This document shows, piece by piece, positions 58,217 to 64,000 of a stretch of DNA of 64,000 nucleotides. Within the stretch, counting starts at the first letter, position 1. Each line of letters opens with the position of its first letter. The DNA comes from Candidatus Polarisedimenticolia bacterium (GTDB taxonomy: Bacteria > Acidobacteriota > Polarisedimenticolia > Gp22-AA2 > AA152). The stretch lies in assembly GCA_036004685.1 (NCBI GenBank), contig DASYRE010000051.1, forward strand, positions 23,230 to 87,229, read 5' to 3'. A model generated the notes under the pieces. That model ran no database searches. It was given only the letters and a program-made list of their open reading frames with translations, and was not told where the DNA came from. The translations under genes were made by a program, and so were the position numbers.

Positions 58217-59167
58217 GTGAATCCCGCGCCTTCCTCACGCCGAACGCTGCTCCTCGCCGCCATCCTGGCTCTTCTTTTGCCCGGCTGCGGGGCCCAAGGC
58301 ATGGGAGTCTCGCAAAACTCCTCCGCGAACTCGGAGCGTCCTGAACATCGCGCGACGGCGGGTCTCGAAACGGGAAAGCAGATCTACCAGGTGCACTGCG
58401 CCGGCTGTCACGGCGCCCGGGGAGACGGCCGCGGACCGGCGGCGCGCTTCCTCGATCCGAAACCGGCCGATTTCACGCGCGGCATCTTCAAGTTCGCCTC
58501 CGTCAAGGCCGGCCAGCTTCCGCGGGACGAAGACTTGCTGAGAACCCTGACGCGCGGCCTCCCCGGATCTTCGATGCCTTCCTGGCAAGCCCTGCCCGAC
58601 GAGAATCAGCGCGCGGTGATCGCCTACCTCAAGACATTCTCCCCGGCGTGGAGTCGCAATCCTCCGGGCATTCCGATCGCCGTCTCGGAGGATCCCTACC
58701 GCTCCGGCGGCCCGGAGGCTGCCCGCCAGGCGGTGGCGCGAGGGCGCGAGGTGTATCACGTCGTCGCGACCTGCTGGCAGTGCCATGCCGCCTACGCAAG
58801 TCCGGAGGAGGTGGACTTGATGGCCAAGGCGCGCGACGCGGGCCCGGTGAAGCTGCGCGCGCAGGCCGAACAGCCGGCGACGATCATCGACGCCCGGGGC
58901 CGCCGGATCGCGACGCCCGATTTTCGCAAAAGCCCGATGAAGAATGGCAGCTCCCTGGTCGATCTCTACAAGACGATCGGCGCCGGGATCGGCGGGACGG
59001 CGATGCCGTCCTGGAAGGATGCTCTCGAAGAGAAGGACCTCTGGGCGCTCACTTATTACGTGAAGAGCCTGGCGGATGAGCGCTGGCGCCGCCCGCGGAG
59101 CGTTCCCGGTACTCCTGCGGAGAGCGAAGCCAATCCGGCTGCCCGTTATCGCGCGACCCTACGTTAA
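58217..59167 (+). CDS. Di-haem c-type cytochrome lipoprotein
   Basis: The roughly 316-residue protein, from a GTG at 58217 (an ATG at 58136 is also possible), has a signal sequence ending in the lipobox LPGC. Two haem-binding CxxCH motifs follow in separate cytochrome c domains: HCAGCHGARGDGRGP near residue 65 and TCWQCHAAYASPEE near residue 190, with later Met residues (SSMPSWQALPD, GTAMPSWKDAL) as likely axial ligands. It should carry electrons in the periplasm. It precedes a CcoO-like cytochrome gene. The gap 57889-58216 holds the hairpin and otherwise nothing clear. Confidence 0.83.
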   Translation: MNPAPSSRRTLLLAAILALLLPGCGAQGMGVSQNSSANSERPEHRATAGLETGKQIYQVHCAGCHGARGDGRGPAARFLDPKPADFTRGIFKFASVKAGQLPRDEDLLRTLTRGLPGSSMPSWQALPDENQRAVIAYLKTFSPAWSRNPPGIPIAVSEDPYRSGGPEAARQAVARGREVYHVVATCWQCHAAYASPEEVDLMAKARDAGPVKLRAQAEQPATIIDARGRRIATPDFRKSPMKNGSSLVDLYKTIGAGIGGTAMPSWKDALEEKDLWALTYYVKSLADERWRRPRSVPGTPAESEANPAARYRATLR

Positions 59168-59341
59168 CCGCGGGAGAGCCCACGAGCTGTCTCAGAGGTA
59201 CGTTCCCTGGGAAACGCGACACGGACGGCTTTTCAACGGATGCAGGACACGAACGGGCGGGATATCTCATGGGGCGGAAGGCGCGATGACCGGGGGGGCG
59301 AGAGGCGCCTGTCGATTGAGACCTGACTTGAGGCACCGGAA

Positions 59342-60004
59342 ATGAGCCGTCTGGAGCGACTCGGAAGCATCGCCCTCGTCGCGGGGTTGGCGCTGTGCGC
59401 CATCACGGTGGCGGTGCAAGGGTGGCTTCCCTGGGCGAGGCAGCGGGAGGCGCCGATCGAGAAGGTGCAAGTGGGCGCCGTGGTGCCGCTGTGGTTCGAG
59501 GACCTCGCGGCGCGTTACCCGGAGGAGTTCAAGAGATACTTCGGCGAGCCGACCCCGGCGACGTTCGCCAAGGTGATGGAGAAAGGCGAGGAAGTCTATC
59601 GGGACGAGGCCTGCTGGCGCTGTCACACGCGTTCAGCCCGTCCCCTCCGGCGCAGGGACGGCCAGGTCGGATCACCCTCGTATCCGGGGCGGACGCAGAA
59701 CGCCCTCCGGCTGCCCCGCCTCTTCGGCGCGAAGCGCCTGGGGCCCGATCTGATCCAGGAAGCCGGCCATCATTCCAACGACTGGCAGGTGGCGCATCTC
59801 TGGGAGCCCCGGATCCTTGTCCCGCCTTCCCTCATGCCTTCCTTCAAGTGGCTGTTCGATCCCCCCGGAGCCGGCGGCGGCCCTCACCCAAACGCCCGCG
59901 GCCTCGCGCTCGTCGCCTTCATCCAGTGGCTCGGCTCCCCAACCGAGCGCCCCGACGCCCCCCTGCTTCAGCTCGACGCAGCGCCAAATACTGCGGCGCC
60001 TTAG
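59342..60004 (+). CDS. Mono-haem cytochrome c resembling cbb3 oxidase subunit II (CcoO/FixO)
   Basis: The 220-residue protein has an N-terminal membrane anchor (about 8-28) and one CxxCH motif (DEACWRCHTRSARPL near 92). The segment FGAKRLGPDLIQEAGHHSND, followed by WQVAHLWEPRILVPPSLMPS and FKWLF, matches the FixO pattern with its conserved Met. No catalytic subunit I (CcoN) is found nearby, so it either serves another oxidase or a separate electron path with the preceding di-haem cytochrome. The segment between the haem site and KRLGPDL is somewhat shorter than in typical FixO. No strong ribosome site was noted. Confidence 0.78.
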   Translation: MSRLERLGSIALVAGLALCAITVAVQGWLPWARQREAPIEKVQVGAVVPLWFEDLAARYPEEFKRYFGEPTPATFAKVMEKGEEVYRDEACWRCHTRSARPLRRRDGQVGSPSYPGRTQNALRLPRLFGAKRLGPDLIQEAGHHSNDWQVAHLWEPRILVPPSLMPSFKWLFDPPGAGGGPHPNARGLALVAFIQWLGSPTERPDAPLLQLDAAPNTAAP

Positions 60005-60024
60005 CGCAGCCGCTCAGGCGAAAT

Positions 60025-60258
60025 TCAAAACCAGCAACGCCGGTGCAATACGGTGTTCAAGATCACCCAACTCAGCCCCAATATGACGATGACTCCCGGC
60101 ACTTTGATAATCATCAGCTGAGAACGCGTGAACGATTCCCTGCGGTTGAAGCTGAGCAATCGTAGAGCTCTCTGAGTGTCGAATACCGCCCAGCAGACCA
60201 ATGGCAAATACAAGCTAACGATAATCAAAGTCTCTCGATCTACGACGAAATCCGGCAT
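60025..60258 (-). CDS. Small two-helix membrane protein
   Basis: The 77-residue protein begins MPDFVVDRETLIIVSLYLPL and has two hydrophobic helices (LIIVSLYLPLVCWAVFD and VPGVIVILGLSWVILNTV) joined by a basic stretch (QRALRLLSFNRRESFTRSQ). The DNA here is richer in A and T than its neighbours. GGTGG lies before the ATG; a TTG five codons earlier is possible. No family is recognised. It is convergent with the CcoO-like gene. Confidence 0.5.
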   Translation of the reverse strand: MPDFVVDRETLIIVSLYLPLVCWAVFDTQRALRLLSFNRRESFTRSQLMIIKVPGVIVILGLSWVILNTVLHRRCWF

Positions 60259-60433
60259 GGAGATGGCCACCAATCTTGCACATTGGCGAACGTTCTCGGA
60301 TTATAGGATCAATCACAGGTCGCCATGTCACCATGTGGTGGTTTGCAGTCGGGGGAAACCCCGTGCCTCGAGGACGGCTCTGGCTTATGATGCAGGCTTG
60401 AAGCGGGCGCTTACATGAAAGGATGGCCGGGCC

Positions 60434-61447
60434 ATGCAGCTGGGAATGATTGGATTGGGACGAATGGGGGCGAACATGGTGAGCCGCCTCCTCAAGGGCG
60501 ATCACCAATGCGTCGTCTTCGACCGGAATCCGGAGGTGGCGCTGACGCTCGCGAAGCACGGGGCCGTCGCCGCGTCGAGCCTGGAGGATCTGGCGTCGAA
60601 GCTGAGGCCGCCGCGCGCCGTCTGGCTGATGGTCCCCGCCTCGGCGGTCGACGGCGTCGTGGCGACGCTGGTCCCTTTGCTCCAGAAAGGCGACGTCGTC
60701 GTCGACGGCGGCAACTCGCACCACGCCGACGACATCCGCCGCGCGGCCGAGCTGGAGAAAAGCGGCATCCTCCACCTCGACGTCGGGACGAGCGGCGGCA
60801 TCTGGGGGCGCGAGCGCGGCTATTGCCTGATGATCGGCGGGACCGAAGCGGCCGTCCTGAAGCTCGAGCCGATCTTTCGGACCCTCGCTCCGGGGCTGGA
60901 GAGCGTTCCCCGCACTTCGGGCCGCGAGAAGGTCGGCGGCACCGTCGAGGAGGGCTACCTGCACTGCGGCCCGCCCGGTGCCGGCCACTTCGTCAAGATG
61001 GTCCACAACGGCATCGAGTACGGCCTGATGGCGGCCTATGCTGAAGGGCTCAACGTCCTGCGCCACGCCGGGATCGGCAATCAGCCGCGCCAGGCGGACG
61101 CCGAGACGACGCCGCTGCAGCATCCGGAACGCTACCGCTACGATCTGAACCTGGCCGACATCGCCGAGGTGTGGCGCCGCGGGAGCGTGATCGCCTCGTG
61201 GCTGCTCGATCTCACGGCGCTCGCGCTGCTCAAGCAGCCGGGGCTGGAGAGCTTCTCAGGGCGCGTGTCCGACTCCGGGGAAGGACGCTGGACCCTCGAG
61301 GCGGCACTCGACGAGGGGTGCCCCGCTCCCGTCCTCGGCGCGGCGCTCTTCCAGCGCTTCGCGTCGCGCGGCGAGGAGGACTTCGCGAACCGGCTGCTCT
61401 CTGCGATGCGCTTCGAGTTCGGCGGGCATCAGGAGAAGAAGCCATGA
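60434..61447 (+). CDS. gnd: 6-phosphogluconate dehydrogenase, decarboxylating (short type)
   Basis: The 337-residue enzyme has a Rossmann start ([20 protein letters not shown]), [50 protein letters not shown] and [20 protein letters not shown] with the catalytic Lys and the HNGIEY motif. Its length fits the short GntZ-like group, often NAD-dependent, rather than the 470-residue enzyme. It makes ribulose-5-phosphate and CO2 from 6-phosphogluconate. It is the first gene of the operon gnd-zwf-pgl. The 429-base region upstream contains the small membrane gene and no clear promoter. Confidence 0.95.
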   Translation: MQLGMIGLGRMGANMVSRLLKGDHQCVVFDRNPEVALTLAKHGAVAASSLEDLASKLRPPRAVWLMVPASAVDGVVATLVPLLQKGDVVVDGGNSHHADDIRRAAELEKSGILHLDVGTSGGIWGRERGYCLMIGGTEAAVLKLEPIFRTLAPGLESVPRTSGREKVGGTVEEGYLHCGPPGAGHFVKMVHNGIEYGLMAAYAEGLNVLRHAGIGNQPRQADAETTPLQHPERYRYDLNLADIAEVWRRGSVIASWLLDLTALALLKQPGLESFSGRVSDSGEGRWTLEAALDEGCPAPVLGAALFQRFASRGEEDFANRLLSAMRFEFGGHQEKKP

Positions 61448-61462
61448 CGGGAGCGCCCTCCG

Positions 61463-62992
61463 ATGGCTGACGAAGCGGCCCCGGTCGCTCACGCCGGCGA
61501 TCCTTGCGTCATGGTGATCTTCGGCGCCACCGGAGATCTGACGAAGCGCAAGCTGATTCCAGCGCTGTGCAATCTCGCCAGAGGGGAAAGCGGCAAGGAC
61601 AGCTTCCTGCCGCGCGATTTCGCGATCGTCGGCGTCGCGACGAGCGACATGACGACCGAGGCGTTCCGCAAGAAGCTCAGCGAAGACATCAACACCTTCG
61701 CTACGGGAACCGTCGATCCGAAGATCTGGGAATGGCTCATCGGCCGCGTCTACTTCCAAAGCGGCGACGTCAAGGATCCCGCCACCTACCAGCGCCTGCG
61801 GGAGACCGTGAGCCGGGTGGAGCGCGATCACCGGACGCTGGGCAACGTCCTCTTCTATCTCGCCGTCGGACCGCAGTTCTTCTGCGATATCGTCCGCAAC
61901 CTCGGGGGAGCGGACCTCCTCTGGGAAGAAACGGGATGGCGGCGGGTGGTCATCGAGAAGCCGTTCGGGCGGGATCTCGAATCGGCCCGCGCCCTGAATG
62001 CCGAGCTGCGGAAGGTCCTCGCGGAGCGCCAGATCTACCGGATCGATCACTATCTCGGCAAGGAGACGGTCCAGAACCTGCTGGTGTTCCGCTTCGGCAA
62101 CGCCATCTTCGAGCCGATCTGGGATCGGCGCTACATCGACCACGTCCAGATCACCGCCGCCGAGACGCTCGGGGTGGAGCAGCGCGGGCGCTATTACGAG
62201 ACGGCCGGGGCGCTGCGCGACATGGTCCCCAGCCACCTCTTCCAGCTCGTGTCGCTGACCGCGATGGAGCCTCCCGGCTCGTTCGACGCCGACGCGGTGC
62301 GCGACGAGCAGTCGAAGGTCCTGCGCACGATCCATCGCACCACGTCCGACGAAATCCCCTATCGCGCGGTCCGGGGCCAATATGGCGAGGGGACGATCGA
62401 GGGGGAGAAAGTCTCACCTTACCGCACGGAGCCCATGGTGGACCCGGCCTCGAACACCGAAACCTTCGCGGCGCTGCGCCTGTCGCTCGACAACTGGCGC
62501 TGGGCCGACGTCCCCTTCTATCTGCGCACCGGCAAGCGGATGGCCCAAGCGGTGACCGAGATCGCCATCCAGTTCCGCCGCGTCCCGTTCGTCCTCTTCC
62601 GGGACACTTCGGTCGAGAGCCTGCGCACCAACCGGCTGGTGATCCGCATCCAGCCGCAGGAGGGGATCTCGCTGCGCTTCGGCGCCAAGATCCCCGGCCC
62701 GGTCATGCGGCAGGGCGCGGTGGAGATGAACTTCAACTACCGGGACTACTTCGGCTCGACGCCGAGCACCGGATACGAGCGGCTCCTCCTCGATTGCATG
62801 AGCGGCGACCCGACGCTGTTCCAGCGGGCCGACATGGTGGAGGCGGGCTGGAGCGTGATCACGCCGATCCTGCAGGCCTGGAGCTCGCACCCGCCGCGGC
62901 ATTTCCCGAACTATACCGCGGGAAGCTGGGGCCCGAAGGAGGCGGAGGAGATGATGCGCCGGGACGGCCGCGAGTGGAGGAAGATCGAGTGA
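61463..62992 (+). CDS. zwf: Glucose-6-phosphate 1-dehydrogenase
   Basis: The 509-residue enzyme has the NADP-binding start ([20 protein letters not shown]), the active-site motif [20 protein letters not shown] (catalytic His and Lys near 195), [20 protein letters not shown], and the C-terminal fold with [20 protein letters not shown]. It oxidises glucose-6-phosphate to 6-phosphogluconolactone, giving NADPH. It starts 15 bases after gnd and is followed by pgl, so all three oxidative pentose phosphate steps are co-expressed. Confidence 0.97.
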   Translation: MADEAAPVAHAGDPCVMVIFGATGDLTKRKLIPALCNLARGESGKDSFLPRDFAIVGVATSDMTTEAFRKKLSEDINTFATGTVDPKIWEWLIGRVYFQSGDVKDPATYQRLRETVSRVERDHRTLGNVLFYLAVGPQFFCDIVRNLGGADLLWEETGWRRVVIEKPFGRDLESARALNAELRKVLAERQIYRIDHYLGKETVQNLLVFRFGNAIFEPIWDRRYIDHVQITAAETLGVEQRGRYYETAGALRDMVPSHLFQLVSLTAMEPPGSFDADAVRDEQSKVLRTIHRTTSDEIPYRAVRGQYGEGTIEGEKVSPYRTEPMVDPASNTETFAALRLSLDNWRWADVPFYLRTGKRMAQAVTEIAIQFRRVPFVLFRDTSVESLRTNRLVIRIQPQEGISLRFGAKIPGPVMRQGAVEMNFNYRDYFGSTPSTGYERLLLDCMSGDPTLFQRADMVEAGWSVITPILQAWSSHPPRHFPNYTAGSWGPKEAEEMMRRDGREWRKIE

Positions 62993-63029
62993 CCGGGGCG
63001 CGGCGCGGCGGCGCGCGGTGTAGCGGGCG

Positions 63030-63791
63030 ATGAAGGAAGTCCGGATCTTTGCGCTCGCCGAGGCGATGAGCCGCCACGCGGCCGAGGAGATCGTCCGGCT
63101 CGCCGAGGAGGCGGCCGGCGCGAGCGGCCGGTTCACCGTGGCGTTGTCGGGCGGCTCCACGCCGCGCGCCACCTACGCGCTGATGGCCGACGACCCCTCC
63201 CTGAGGGAGCGCATGCCCTGGGGCCGGACGCATTTCTTCTGGGGGGACGAGCGCCTGGTCCCCCCCGATCATCCGGAGAGCAATTATCGGATGGCCTACG
63301 AGGCGATGCTCTCGAAGGTCCCGGTCCCGCCGGAGAACGTGCACCGGATCGCGGGCGAGCACCAGGACTCCACGCAGGCGGCGGACGAGTACGAGCGCGC
63401 GCTGATCGAATTCTTCAAGCTGTCGCGCGGCGAGTTCCCGTTCTTCGATCTCGTCCTTCTCGGCCTCGGCCCGGACGGGCACGTGGCGTCGCTGTTTCCC
63501 GGGACGGTGGCGCTGCGCGAGCGCCATGGGCTCGTCGTGGCGAACTGGGTCGAGCAGCTCGACGCGGAGCGGATCACGATGACCCCTCCGGTGTTCAACC
63601 ACGCCGCCTGCCTGATCTTCCTGGTCAGCGGAGCGGAGAAGGCGGCGGCTCTCAAGGCGGTCCTCGAGCCCGGAGCTGCGTCGAAGCGGCTACCGGCCCA
63701 GCGCATCCAGCCGCAGCGAGGCCGCCTGATCTGGCTGGCCGATCGCGCCGCCGCGCGCCTTCTCGAAGGGCACGCCGAGTCTCCCGAGTAG
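63030..63791 (+). CDS. pgl: 6-phosphogluconolactonase
   Basis: The 253-residue protein fits the Pgl/DevB family: FTVALSGGSTPRATYALMAD, THFFWGDERLVPPDHPESNY, FDLVLLGLGPDGHVASLFPG (active-site His) and RITMTPPVFNHAACLIFLVS. It hydrolyses 6-phosphogluconolactone to 6-phosphogluconate. It is the last gene of the operon, 37 bases after zwf. Downstream, 63792-63868 shows no gene. Confidence 0.94.
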   Translation: MKEVRIFALAEAMSRHAAEEIVRLAEEAAGASGRFTVALSGGSTPRATYALMADDPSLRERMPWGRTHFFWGDERLVPPDHPESNYRMAYEAMLSKVPVPPENVHRIAGEHQDSTQAADEYERALIEFFKLSRGEFPFFDLVLLGLGPDGHVASLFPGTVALRERHGLVVANWVEQLDAERITMTPPVFNHAACLIFLVSGAEKAAALKAVLEPGAASKRLPAQRIQPQRGRLIWLADRAAARLLEGHAESPE

Positions 63792-63868
63792 CGCCGGGCC
63801 CCGAAGTCTCCCTTGAGCCGCACCGGTTGACCCGGCCCAGCGCATTACACCGCAACGACGCCGCTAGT

Positions 63869-64000
63869 GTTGCGTTTCGGAAATCATGTTAACACCGAGG
63901 TCGCCGAGGCGCCCGGATCGCAAGGCGCGCCAGAGCGTCGCGTACCCAAGGCGGTACGCAAGCGAGGCGCAACGCGGCGAGCCGGGATGGATCGGGGGCC
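63869..64000. repeat. Dispersed non-coding repeat, copy 2, with an internal hairpin
   Basis: This stretch aligns with 15499-15600: the core GCCCGGATCGCAAGG is identical, and the ending GGGATGGAT is shared. It has an insertion of about 27 bases that contains a hairpin (GCGTACC and GGTACGC, 63940-63959). The window ends before the far boundary of the repeat can be seen. Confidence 0.6.

Noticed and set aside
1..64000. rRNA, tRNA, insertion sequences, phage genes or a replication origin
   Set aside because: No conserved rRNA segments, tRNA cloverleaf, transposase motifs, phage structural genes or DnaA-box clusters were noticed on reading; a dedicated RNA and repeat search was not possible.

Overview
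The window is about 64 kb of very G+C-rich bacterial DNA with dense genes, strong Shine-Dalgarno sequences and many overlapping stop/start pairs. Hybrid PAS histidine kinases, a Ku/LigD repair pair, DUF5946, DUF6496 and VOC-family genes, and a GlgC-GH13-MalQ glycogen block suggest a soil or subsurface bacterium, perhaps Acidobacteriota or a neighbouring phylum. That placement is a guess from gene content; no rRNA, tRNA, CRISPR array, transposase or plasmid origin was seen.

Layout. 1-5.8 kb: the N-terminal part of a cyclic beta-1,2-glucan synthase, a small Cys-rich protein, a sensor kinase with a decayed ATPase domain, an NtrC-type sigma-54 activator and a HAD phosphatase. 5.7-12.7 kb: a MASE1 hybrid kinase, then ku-ligD. 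12.8-16.5 kb: small envelope and stress genes (BON lipoprotein, DUF5670, CBS pair, OmpA lipoprotein, a disordered protein, DUF6496, a DUF4383-like protein). 16.7-19.8 kb: a hybrid kinase carrying a CheB/CheR-type linker. 19.8-26.2 kb: a minus-strand operon of two thymidylate-kinase-like genes, sixA, a secreted metallophosphatase, an exported kinase-fold protein, a DUF4956 membrane protein and a PLD-family protein. 26.5-30.3 kb: CsbD, an AI-2E-type permease, a third hybrid kinase and a paralogue of the small Cys-rich protein. 30.6-47.5 kb: mixed accessory genes, several of them frameshifted or decayed, a fourth hybrid kinase, and two peptidase/amidohydrolase genes. 47.7-50.4 kb: a more A/T-rich island with an AAA-type ATPase and a zinc-ribbon/Ymh-type protein. 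50.5-56.9 kb: glycogen genes. 57.6-60.3 kb: a Cys-rich secreted protein and two c-type cytochromes. 60.4-63.8 kb: the oxidative pentose phosphate operon gnd-zwf-pgl.

The most notable signal is a set of seven near-consensus sigma-54 (-24/-12) promoters, plus one weaker candidate. Each lies 45-150 bases upstream of a small stress, envelope or membrane gene (Cys-rich x2, HAD, BON, DUF5670-CBS, DUF4383-like, CsbD-AI-2E). The window also encodes an NtrC-family activator next to a degenerate sensor kinase. Together these look like a local sigma-54 envelope/stress regulon. The promoters can be read directly; the link to this particular activator is inference.

Several accessory genes are broken by one-base changes in runs of G or C (32237-32241, 43025-43028, 49145-49148, and one near 33950). 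These could be real decay or sequencing/assembly errors. A roughly 100-base non-coding repeat occurs twice, near 15.5 kb and at the right edge.
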